DNA from: Seriola aureovittata
Lineage: Eukaryota; Chordata; Actinopteri; Carangiformes; Carangidae
Direction of reading: 5' to 3'
DNA: 64,000 bases
NCBI RefSeq assembly: GCF_021018895.1
Contig: NC_079372.1
Span: 21,037,237 to 21,101,236, forward strand
Shown: positions 1 through 10,367 of the stretch, in pieces
Position numbering within the stretch: the first letter of the stretch is position 1
Layout of the letters: every line of letters begins with the position of its first letter
Made by a program: the position numbers and the translations under genes
The notes under the pieces: model-generated
Database searches by the model: none
Seen by the model: the letters and a program-made list of their open reading frames with translations, nothing else
What the model was told of the DNA's origin: nothing

Positions 1-48
1 GAACTATTTTTTCCTCAATAATTACACTGAGTTAATGAAATATTTAAC

Positions 49-371
49 TTTAGGGCCACAACAGATGAGTCGCAGCTGAAGCTGATGGGAAAATTCAGTT
101 GTTGTGCATTAATGGAACAATCCACAAGCTCAGCAGATATCGCAGAAACTATTTCCTTCCTCCCAAAAAATCCCAGAGGACGTGGATTCTGAAAGAATAT
201 TAGATGTTTAAAGGTGGGGACCTGAAAGATGCGACCACAGAAGAGAGGTTGGAGGACTCCAATCAGATATAATAAAGCTCTCGGCCTCTGAAGCAAGGCA
301 GCATGATTGTTGTTGTAGTTGTCAGTCAGTTGTTACTCACACAGTGCGGCGCTGAGGCTGAAGCGGAGCAT
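49..371 (-). CDS. 5' end of a second rhamnose-binding lectin gene (partial, possibly a pseudogene)
   Basis: Exon 1 is 341-371: ATG at 371, coding MLRFSLSAAL plus one base, then a good GTGAGT donor. It matches exon 1 of the complete lectin gene that starts at 7050 (MLCISTTL, same phase 1, same donor). The rest of the gene lies to the left of the window. A 33-base stretch at 49-81 sits where exon 2 is expected: its intron would be 259 bases against 245 in the paralogue, and it has the same exon length. It reads SSAATHLLWP and then TAA, against [11 protein letters not shown] in the intact gene. Either this copy is a decaying pseudogene or its true exon 2 is off-window. The family comprises secreted lectins that bind L-rhamnose or galactose on microbes and eggs. 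Exon 1 is clear; the exon 2 call is inference. Confidence 0.55.
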
Positions 372-435
372 GGTTTCAGAAGATCCCGTCTCAGGTGAGC
401 AGTGGGACTGATGGAGGCTGGGTCGGTCACACCTG

Positions 436-444
436 TATTTATTC
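436..444 (-). promoter_or_regulatory. TATA-like box of the left lectin gene
   Basis: GAATAAATA on the minus strand, its near edge 65 bases upstream of the ATG at 371. The same nonamer lies 64 bases upstream of the paralogous lectin start at 7050, in otherwise diverged flanks. Conservation of both sequence and spacing suggests a real core promoter; function is inferred. Confidence 0.5.
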
Positions 445-451
445 TGCTTGA

Positions 452-2362
452 TGAGGAACTGTCTTCGCTCTACCTGCCAAACAACCTGCAACAGCCTGAT
501 CTCACGCAATTGGCTCAATGTTTGGTGATCGTGATGATTTTTCCAGTCTGACAACAAAAACCTGCATTCACGTCTCTTTCCAAACAAGCAGTCACTTTTC
601 TGACATTTCCTTCCTTGAAGGATATGCCCTTTATCTTTGAGGTGAATGTGGCCCCATTGTTTTCAGTTCATGTGCTTGTGTGGCCAGTTACTCTTCCTGA
701 TGTCACTAACCGGCCCATGACAGAGGGAGACGCACACAAACAATGTTAATCTGTAAGATCAGCAGTGTTATCAAAAACAGTAAAGACCGACCTTAACTGC
801 TTCAAATGAATCAGACGTTACATACCCAGTTATTGATGCACTCTAGACTCAGACTCCTCACAGCCTTATACACTCAGGCATTAAAAGTAATGGACAAAAT
901 ATATCTTTCTCGAATTAGTTCATAGATTTATCAACAGTTTAGATCCAGAGTCTCATATTCACAGAGAGAGAAACTGTGGTGAATGGCAACTGCAAAATAT
1001 CATATTGTAGATCTAAATTTAGACAGTTGGCTTTCTCCATAAAGGACTGTGAACACATCACCAAGTGAAATCAAAGTGACTTCAGATATAAATTCCTTTA
1101 CAACAAAGGTGAAGCAAAACAAAGCTGTATTCATTTCTAGCTGCTTGTGGTTCTTTTTCATTGTTTATGTTTGTAGCTTGTTGTTGTTGCTCTTTCAACT
1201 GAACATCTGTATATTTTTGCTAATTGTAGGATATTGTCAAATGTGTTGTCTGTTTGTTTTGTGTTGTTTTTGCTGTTGACTGTTTTAATTACATTAGACA
1301 CGTAAAAACCCAACGAGGGACAAGAGTCGAGAATTAGCATCAGCTATAAACTCTTTGTGCAACTCATTAGTTTCATGCTTTGTTTTGAAACTATGTTAAA
1401 TTGCATCGTCCCTATTAAATAAATAAATCAACTAAACTACAAAATTATAAAATACAAAATGAGTGAAGAAGTGTGTGAGTGCAATGTTGCATGGTGCATC
1501 AACAGAAACAACACAAACCAAACACCAACCAAAACCAAACTGGTGCCTCAGGGAGGAAAGAGACCCAGAGCTGAGCTCCAATATGGTTTTAAAAGCACCA
1601 GCGCACAGGAACCAGGTGTGCCAGGTGTGCTGATGAGCCCAGGTACTGACGACCCTTTGCCACTCCCACCTCCCAGTACCTGCAAAGGAGGCAGCCACAC
1701 ACAGGCAGCAAGAGGTACAGCTAGGAGAGGGCTGTCACACTAATGGACAGTTTGGCTCAGAACATGTTCATGTTACCTGAGAAATGACACATAGGTGAGT
1801 CTTTGTTCTTGGAATATGATAAAGCACCTATTGTGTTTTTGTTTTGTTTTTCCTGTCACTGAACTTCCTGGAAGATCCATACACAGCAGACACTGACAGT
1901 CAATCCTTCTGCTTCACCTGAAGGATTCATGAAGCTCTTTTTGTGCACATGTATTTATATTTTTAAATAAGGGATAACCATGTTTGTTTACTGTTTAATA
2001 AAGAACATTATTTATATTTTTGTCTAATTTGATACAAAGTACAGCTTGTTGCATCTTATTAGTGTACAGTAAAATAAGTGCGATTAGCAAAAAGTAAAAC
2101 TTAATCACAAACTGATAAGATACATGTTGCAGATTTAAAGTTTGCAAATTTTATCTGATGCACGTATATTGTAATCTCATTGTGCTTTCACTATATTTAC
2201 CAAGACTCTATCATAATGGTCACAGGATCTGCAAAAAGACAAATGAGATAAGTTTCACTTCAGATGGACAGTTAAACAAAAAAAAAATGCATTTTTTACT
2301 TCAAGAAGAAATGTAGACACTAAAAATCTGAATCCTATAGAGCCTAAAGGTTGTAATGTAAG
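452..2362. other. Intergenic, between the two lectin genes
   Basis: No supported gene. Open frames at 1432-1743 on both strands overlap each other and resemble no family I know. The stretch at about 1105-1300 is shared with 10790-11145 (see repeat). The rest is AT-rich unique-looking sequence. Confidence 0.5.
1105..1300. repeat. Interspersed repeat, copy 1 of 2
   Basis: Shares ordered blocks with 10790-11145 in the same orientation: a block around GCTGTATTCATTTCTAGCT, then a long block around GTTTGTTTTGTGTTGTTTTT, then TTTTAATTAC. The copies differ by internal insertions, as expected of old dispersed repeats. Family unknown. Confidence 0.5.
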
Positions 2363-5300
2363 CTACTTACATTCACAAGTGTAAGACACCTCCAGGTACT
2401 TGTAAGTGCCGGAACAGGGGTCTCCAAACACAGAGTTGCTTGCTCTGATAGTACAGCTGTTTTTCCCGTTACAGCTGTGGAGTCAGAGAGACATGAGTGA
2501 GGACAGGCTTCAAAGTGCTTCTGGTGCATATGAAATGTTGAGCATCCTCTGAGAACAGGTGGAAGTGGATGGCATCACAAATCTGCAGTGTTAAATACAT
2601 CATGATTTTGATTTTCACAGGCTTCACAGAGCGGCAGCTGCACCTTTTAGAAAATCAAGACTTTTATTGAAATCTGCAAATGCGACATTATATTGATATG
2701 AAGGTGAAACATGTGCCTGAGCCAAGAACATGTCTGATAGAACTGTTGGGAAAAACATACAATTCAGATACTGGTAAAAGAATCATTTCATACAGACATT
2801 AGGACATTATGGTCTGTTAAACCTTAAAACACGTTGGACTTCATACATTAAGACAAAATGGGAGAAGGAAGGAGGGATAATTATATCTGAGGGAGAACAG
2901 ATCACCGAAACGGAGGGAGTTTTGCTGGAAGAACCTGTTCAGGTATTTAATCTTCCTGTTTGTTGGAGAAACTGTGGAAATCAAAACTCAAACCACTATC
3001 ATACATCAGAGGATGGAGAAAGATATAGAAAGCCTTACAAGACATTTTCCAATGTGATATCCCTCCCGAAATGAAGAACATATATATTGAATATAAACCA
3101 AGTCGAGACTGATCGAAAAGAGATAAATATTTAATGAATGTACTGCTGCTGGCTAGTAAAAACAATCTTACATGGAAATGGTTTTCACAGGAAAACCCAA
3201 CTCAAAATGTGTGGATGGAGATTACAACTGACATTTATAAAACGGAGACGCTAACAGCATTTGTCGATCATAAATTGAAACAATGTAACGTCGCATATTG
3301 GAAAAAATGGACAAGTATGTAATGTCCTATGGGCCTGATTTTATTTTCACAAATCAATACTAGAGAAAAACATCGCTCCCTACCTGTTCATGGTTCTTTT
3401 TCATTGTCTTTTTTTTCCTTTAATATATACCTGTGCTTACAAACATGATTATATATTATATAACTACATTCAGGATGAAATCTGAGATTCATTGTATGGA
3501 AATATCTGTTTGATGCTGAAAGTCAATAATAAAAAAAAAGTATCTGTACCTCTCAGCAACTATGTTGGTGGGGTTATAGCAGTCAGTATTTTGGATCTTA
3601 GATTCAGACAGTTTGTAGATGCATGTGGTCCGGTCGTGGCGTCCATAATCAGCACCGTAGACGCTTATAACCTGCCCTGCAGCTGGCAGAATAAAAAGGT
3701 AGAGTTTGAATTAAAGAGAAAAGAGGAAGCTTTGAGAGGAAGGTGGCCAAAGGAGCAAGAGAAATATTAAGGTGAAGGCTGAAGTGCCATGAAACAGGAG
3801 TAAAAAGTGATCTTACCACAGTTCAGGTGTGCCAAAGAGTTCTCACATACCACATGGGTAGCTGCAAAAAATAACATGAATCACATTAAACATGCATGAA
3901 TGTGAAATCCCACCTCTTTCCTCATGATCTTCTTCAAATCAGATCACACTAACAAAAATAGATAAACAGACAAACAGCCTGCTGCTGACTAACAAACTCC
4001 ATGGCAACATGAAACCTCCCGTCTGAATCAACCAAGAGCTCAAAGCAGAATAGTTATACAGATATTTCCTGTGTGTTTAAAAAAAACATTTGAGGATCAG
4101 GCAAAAATACAAGCCCATAAATAAAGAACGATCAGTGCAGGTTTGCTTTAGTTTCATGCAGATGTGTGACTGACTTGATGGGAGGCAGGTGTACGTGGTC
4201 TGCAGGTATTTATAGGTGCCCCTGCAGGGATCAGGTGTGAAGGCATTTGAGTTCATTTCACACAACGTTTTTCCATCACACCTGCAGGAAAGAATATAAA
4301 GACCATGATTCAAACAGAATCACAAGAAAACTGAAATATGCGTTAGTGTTTTGTGACCTGGGCACAATACTAACGGCACAAGCACAAATTTTTATATCTC
4401 TCAACCAATCTCAATGACTCATTTCTATATTCAAAAGCTTATGATGATGGAGTAAAAATAAAAGTTTTGTCTCGGGTTAGTAAGTTTAGGCTGTAATGGA
4501 AGGAGGAGTGTGCATCAGTGAACTTAATACTTATGTGGCGGGAAATAATTCCTTGTCATAAGGAAATGTTATAACTTTTATTATACTTTATTCACTACTA
4601 TTCACTGCGGCACAAATCTCTGCAATAGGTACCCCTCTCGAAGCAGCCTAGGAGCGGGCGATACCCCTAGTAGAGTGTGCCACTAGACTACCAGGGACAG
4701 GAAGTGGCAGAGGTTCTGACCATGGTGACGACCACCCGGTGTGACAGGCCCTGTTTAGACACAGCAAAGCCCAGTTTACTACTACCATAGCAGACAAACA
4801 ACTGGCAGTGTGTGCTTCAACACTCAACCTTCAACACACTTACGGACACAATGTCTGTAAGTCTATGTCCCCCTCCTCAGACGCTGACTCTAGTTGAAAT
4901 GAGCTGATCTCAATTGTTTGATTTACTGTCTGGGAGTTTACCACCTTAGGGAGGAACGAGGGATTTGGCCACAGCGAAACCCCCGTGCCATCCACCTCAA
5001 ACACTGCTCACTAACAGACAAAGCATGTAATTCACTGACTCTTTTGGCTGAACAGATTGCCAAAAGGAACAGCGTCTTGTGAGAGGGACTTAAGGTCTGC
5101 CTGAGGCCCGAGTCAGGGATCTTAACACCAGTGGGAGATCCCATGATGGGGCTCTCAGCACCTTGCCTGGACACAGGTGATATGCCCCCTTTATTAACGG
5201 AGAAACCAAGGGGTGTCTCCCCACAGACACTCCCTCTACTAACTCCTGAAAGCAGGAAATGGCGACCGCATACACATTAATAGTACTTGATGCTCTCCCC

Positions 5301-6675
5301 GAGTCCAAGAGTGACTGGAGGCTGTTTGAATAGAAGAAGTGGGAGGGTCTACCTGCCGTCTGCTTGGGACAGGAGATCTGCCCTGATCGGCAGGGGCCAC
5401 AGTCGGCTGTTGAAAACAGTCTAAATTATGATGATTCTAACTGGAGATAAAACTTTTATTTTTTTACTAGATCACAATATAAGAACAAATAATTGAAAAC
5501 GTTTGAGAAATATAAACGTTACAGTGGTTTTTTTTAAATCCAGAATAACCGCTTCTCCATCGTTTATTCCGGTTTGTTTACAGGGCAGTCTTGACCGATC
5601 CAAGATGGCGGCGACGTTGCTGTATGGCAGCAGCGGGAACGTACCTTTTCTTGATGATGTCCAACACGCCGTCCAGAGAGCAGTATAAGTTTTCAGTCTT
5701 AGATGTAGACATTCCCTCACTGCAGATCACCCTGTCTTTACGTCCGTACAGCGCCGTCTGAACACTGATCACTCCTAAACCTGCTACTCAGCAAAGTGGT
5801 GAAAAAACAGTTTATTGAGAATGAAAATTAATAGCCCATCATAAATATTTATGATAATAAAATTAACTATTCGTAAGTTTTGCTACATAGCTAGCATTAG
5901 CAATAGCAGCTTATAATACGTCCTCTGAGCAGCACTACTTGTGATGAAATTGGCCGACTGAGCCTGAGCTAGCTGGTTAGCATGCTAAATTTAAGAAGTG
6001 ATAAAACAGCGTTAACATTAGTGTTTCTTTCCACCTCTGGAGAGATGTTGGCGAGTGAAGGAATGTAGTTTGATGCTGAGCTCACAACATTTCCTTTAGA
6101 CTGGTAAGTAAACAGCAGCTAATGCTACCGCTAGTTATATAGCAATAGCAAAAACTTAGAAATAGCTCCTTTGAATACAGTTGCAACTCTGATGGATTTC
6201 ATCAACATAATCTATTATTCAGCAATACTGTTTTTGTCATGATAGAAGCAATTACTTAATCTTGTATCATAAAGAAAACAGTAGCTAACCTAACATACAC
6301 AACAAATGTTTTCTTCATAGTCCTGATAAAATTCAACACAACATTTTTTTGTCTTAACACTTGTTGAGTCAGATCAAAAAAGTAATAAAATAAATAAATA
6401 AAAAGCATACATTTTTCAACCCTAACAACAAACCAAACCAACTCTTTCATGCTGCCAAAAAAAAATATAAGTACTGTTGTGTTCAGGAAATACATGTAAA
6501 GTCATACCACAGCTCAGCCGATGGATGTTGTAGCCCTCGCAGGTGGTAGCTGTCTCTGTGGGGAAATCTGATAAAGAAAAAAAAGAAAAAAGAAACAGAT
6601 ATGGAAGTATGAGTTTAACACAAAGCTAAATGCATTCAAACATCCTCATTCCATACATACAGTACAGTACATACA

Positions 6676-6735
<60 letters not shown>

Positions 6736-7050
6736 ATAGATATTTACCTGCACTTGCAAGCAGGCAGGTTGCTGCCAGGACTGAAAAAGAAACAGCACTG
6801 TCAGATTATTATTAAAAAAAAGAAATAGGACATAGATTATAGTATATCATATTACACTTTCTTAATGAGTCAAAATACAACATGAAACCACTAAGAGTTA
6901 TAAAGGAACACTTTGGTTTCTTTGACATCAAAACTAAAACTTTATAAAATCACAATTTTAAATTTACCAAATTTATATAAAGCTATATTTTTTAAATAAT
7001 TATTACAGTCATCAGTTCTACTCACAGAGTGTGGTGCTGATGCAGAGCAT
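2363..7050 (-). CDS. Rhamnose-binding lectin, two SUEL/galactose-lectin domains, complete
   Basis: Eight exons on the minus strand: 7026-7050, 6748-6780, 6508-6567, 5645-5774, 4175-4281, 3817-3861, 3550-3676 and 2363-2474 (TAG at 2363-2365). They join in frame to 212 aa. Residues 1-19 are a signal peptide ([19 protein letters not shown]). Two lectin domains follow. Each has the eight family cysteines, the YGR motif ([16 protein letters not shown]) and the DPC...KYL motif ([20 protein letters not shown]). The family is secreted and binds rhamnose or galactose on bacterial surfaces and eggs. Splice sites are GT-AG; the exon 5 donor (GTCAGT) is the weakest. The last exon reads straight to a stop after YTCECK, although a GTAAGT inside it could act as a donor to an unseen further exon. 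Intron 4 contains a DIRS fragment and intron 2 a (TA)n run. Start chosen by match to the paralogue and by signal peptide. Confidence 0.93.
4380..4500. repeat. Interspersed repeat, copy A
   Basis: About 120 bases match 29130-29250 in the same orientation, with blocks such as ATTTCTATATTCAA and GAGTAAAAATAAAA and then a shared TTTAGGCTG. It lies in intron 4 of the lectin gene. It is probably a terminal part of a DNA transposon, because copy B abuts a transposase remnant. Confidence 0.55.
4611..5308 (-). mobile_element. DIRS-type retrotransposon fragment (tyrosine recombinase)
   Basis: The minus strand encodes pieces of a tyrosine recombinase in at least two frames. 5308-5090 gives the N-terminal part ([17 protein letters not shown], then [13 protein letters not shown]). 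5174-4938 gives the core block [20 protein letters not shown]. 4611-4770 gives a C-terminal block with HSTRGIAR and then RGVPIAEIC, matching the catalytic HxxR region. DIRS elements integrate with this recombinase in place of a DDE integrase. Frameshifts and missing RT/RH show a dead fragment. It sits inside intron 4 of the lectin gene on the same strand. Confidence 0.75.
5908..6170 (+). repeat. Interspersed repeat, inverted relative to 39450-39715
   Basis: About 260 bases align with the reverse complement of 39450-39715: blocks around AATACGTC, AGCTGGTTAGCATGCTAA, GTTTGATGCTGA, AGTAAACAGC and TAGCAATAGCA appear in the same order. It is in intron 3 of the lectin gene. Non-autonomous element, class unknown. 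Confidence 0.65.
6677..6726. repeat. (TA)25 microsatellite
   Basis: Uninterrupted TA dinucleotide run in lectin intron 2, just 21 bases from exon 2. Confidence 0.98.
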
Positions 7051-7113
7051 GGCTTTACAGGACCCAGTGGTAGGTGACCAGTGAGACTGATGGTGGGAAC
7101 AGACACACTCCAG

Positions 7114-7122
7114 TATTTATTC
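7114..7122 (-). promoter_or_regulatory. TATA-like box of the complete lectin gene
   Basis: GAATAAATA on the minus strand, 64 bases upstream of the ATG at 7050. Sequence and spacing are conserved with the left lectin gene (436-444), and the intervening 5' leader is also similar (AGACTGATGG shared). Confidence 0.5.
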
Positions 7123-10100
7123 ATTTGGATCTTGGACCATCTGCTGCATCTTTTGTGCAAAACAAGCCTGAACCTCAGTGGCTTCTGTTCAGCTGGACAG
7201 TTTTCAAAATGAGAATAACACGACAATCCCATGAGGGACGGGGAAATGTCTGTTTTTTTAGAGCAGACCCTGAAGAAGCCAGAGCAGTGAAACAGACAAA
7301 GCAAACAGTCACTCAAACAGGAAGACTGGGAGCAGGAGAGGAGAAGATAAAATGATCAAATATTGGCTAAACACATTATAGACTAAACTGTACTGAATCT
7401 CGTTATACTTGTTCTAAATGTGTATCAGTAACTGTTCTGTCTGGCCACTTTCATTTGTGTATAAGAACACAAGCTTCTCCTATAAATGTGTATATAAATG
7501 TCAATATTGCACTAAATGATTTTGCCTAAACTGCTTTGGAGGAAATGTAATTTTCTGTATGGTTAATGTTCACAAGCAACATTTTCTTCCAGGAGAACGA
7601 GGTTCACAACCCGCGTCCAGCATGTGTTTAGATTCAGGCACAAACACAACAACAGGCAAAGATTGTGGTTTTGATTAAATATAGAAAACGTAAACAGAAC
7701 CTGTGTTTTCCCCATTCTTAAGGGTTAGTGAATAAGTTTGTAGAAATAACCATTAAAAGCCAAATATCCCATTGGCCAGGGGCTTGTTTTGGAAGCATGT
7801 TCTTCCTCCACCCACGTGGGCGGAGGATTACAAACTTCTGGAGAACAATAATCACAACGTTTTCGTCATGATGACTTGAAGATACTGGCAAAAATAATAT
7901 TCAAAGTGAGAATAACACATAGTCATCTACAGTGTCAGTTGACAGAAATGTTCAGTTTGTGCCAACATGTCAAGGGCGAGACAAAATGATGGTCTGAGGA
8001 ACTAGGTATAATCTGATTGGGCCAGACACAAGAGAGAAATACTGTTTGGTTCCAGTTTTGGCCAAAGAGAGAATAAACAATATTTTGTAATTTTCAGAAA
8101 GAAACAAAACCATTGCAGCCAAAGACTCTGAGCCAGTGTTTTATTGATAGTCTAATACAGAGGTAAAAAGAGAGAGAAAAGGAGTTATAATCATAAATAA
8201 TAACTAATAATCATTATTTAATATTGTGTTTATAAATAATTATAATTGGGGTTACAAAATAAAAGAGTTAAAAGAGAAATAACTGTTCCAAACATACAAT
8301 ATGAAAATCTGATGTCAAACATGGAGACTAGACTAATGCTACACTAACATCTGTGACACACACCTATTGTACTTTGCACATTTTGAAATATACTATTGTT
8401 TTTTTTTCTCCCTTTCCATGTGTTGTTTTATTCGGCCAATCCCATGTGATTCGTATAAAATTAAAAACATACTTTAATATAAGAATATAGAAACACAGCT
8501 TTGTGCAATTTTTGAATAATCGAATGCAGGTTAAGGAACTCTTTAATCACAGTAAAAGATATTTTACTTTTGAGATAAGTGGGTGAAAATGTATCTATTG
8601 TATTCATTTTAATTAAATTAGTTTGATGAGCTCATTGAACAGCTTTAAGAGATGAAGATGAAGAGATGTTTGAAGTTTCTCTCCTTCAAAGGTCTAATAA
8701 CATGATAATGAAGCAACTCAAAGGAATCAAGAATCAATTAATTGGATTTCTAAATTAAGAATTAGAGCTATATGGAGGAACTGATGAGTGTGTGGTACTG
8801 ACAAAGGGACTTCCTGTGTTGTCATGTAAAAGTTCTCCAAAAACAGAATTGTTACTGAAGCGTTGGGAACATGCTACTGTATGTGTCAGAGTGATTTCAT
8901 TGTTTGTAGTTTAAGAGGTGAGAGATGAACCTGCATTTCAAACACTTTGTGTTGTTGAGGTGATTTAAATGGAACCGATTCTAAGTTAATGGAGACCCCT
9001 GGTGGTCGTGGTGGGAACCAAAAAACTCACAGAAAGTACAAATATCTGAGGGTCACAGACACCATCTACTGGAGTTTGGAGTCTAGTAAAGTACAGGAGC
9101 TTTTCTTTTAGGATTGCCATCAGTGTTACACACTGAACCTCAACAGTAGCACAAGCAACAGTGATGCCTATAACTTTCATTCATTAGCACACTTTGCATA
9201 TGTTTCGTTCCTCAAATAATATCTAATTTTGTGTTGTTACTTCCTTATTTATGCAACAAATGATTGATCATAAAAAAAAGAATCTATGATAACACCAGCA
9301 ACGTGTATGTAATACATAAATTATGGGTATAAATTTCCTGGCAGTTTTAAGGGAGGTGTATGTGATATCACTGCTGATGTGTTAAGATGAATGTTGGGCC
9401 TTAAGGGATTATTTTAACACATACATTTTTTATTTATATTTATTTTATTTTTCTCTTTCATTGTCTTTGATGTTTAACTCCCATGCTTTCCCTTGTGGAC
9501 TGCCCCAGTATGTAGGAACTGCCTGTGAGCACAAGCCCAGTTCTCCCAGTTCTCTTGTTGTGCTTCCAGTGTGTAAATGTTACTGGATTCAGACATGTCG
9601 TGTGGTGGTGAAAACGTTGCACATCTATTTAGGGAGGCAGGTGTGTAGTAACAGGATAAGTGGATCCAGAGTGGCAATCAAAAAGTCCCGGCACTGTCTG
9701 AAGTGCAACAAACAATTTAATGCAACGTTTCGGTGCTAGACCTTCTCCTTAGTGTTGGAAAACCATCTGTAAAATGACTCACCCTGTCACTGGCCAGCTG
9801 TGTGTGTTACATTAGAGTAACTGTAGTGGAACAGCGTGGGTTGGATTATGGAACATGCAGCTGGAGAAAACAGGTGAATAAATGAGCAACGGGTCAGACA
9901 GAGAATCAGAAAAGCTCCGGCTCACAGTGAGAGTCGACACCTTTGGAGTTTATCACATTTTCCACAAAACGACTTCACAAAAATCCACTTTGTTAATATG
10001 ATCAATATAAAAGAGAAAGAAAATAAAAGTCAGCGAAATCTGTTCTTGACAACTGTGGCCGTGTTGATAAGACACCAATATATATATATATTAAAAAAAA

Positions 10101-10367
10101 AAACTAACCTGAGCCACATGTTCACAGTACATATTTTCTTTCCAAGATGACAATAATGCTTAAAAAGTTCATATAAAGAAGATATCAATGATTAATCACA
10201 GAAAGGCTTGATAAACAATATCAATGTAAAACCACGATTTAGCAAATTCATACATCTCAAAACTCATCTGAGACACAATCCCAAGAAATTACAGTAATTG
10301 AAAGAGACATTGAACATTGAACCTGAATCTGAAACAGAAACTCATCGAGCTGAACTTTGAACCTTGG
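7123..10367. other. Intergenic between lectin and casp9
   Basis: No supported gene. AT-rich with scattered short open frames. At 8985-9015 there is CCACCAGGGGTCTCC-type sequence (minus strand) of the kind seen in fish interspersed repeats. At 9670-9760 there is a candidate repeat. Confidence 0.5.
9670..9760. repeat. Candidate dispersed repeat (AACGTTTCGGTGCTAGACC)
   Basis: The segment running from AATCAAAAAGTCCCGGCAC through ATGCAACGTTTCGGTGCTAG resembles a short repeat I recall from many fish transcripts. No second copy was seen in this window, so this rests on memory alone. Confidence 0.3.

Noticed and set aside
1432..1743. Overlapping open frames on both strands
   Set aside because: No recognisable product and no exon structure.
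7074..7355. 93-codon plus-strand open frame upstream of the lectin gene
   Set aside because: Overlaps the lectin promoter on the opposite strand and shows no family similarity.
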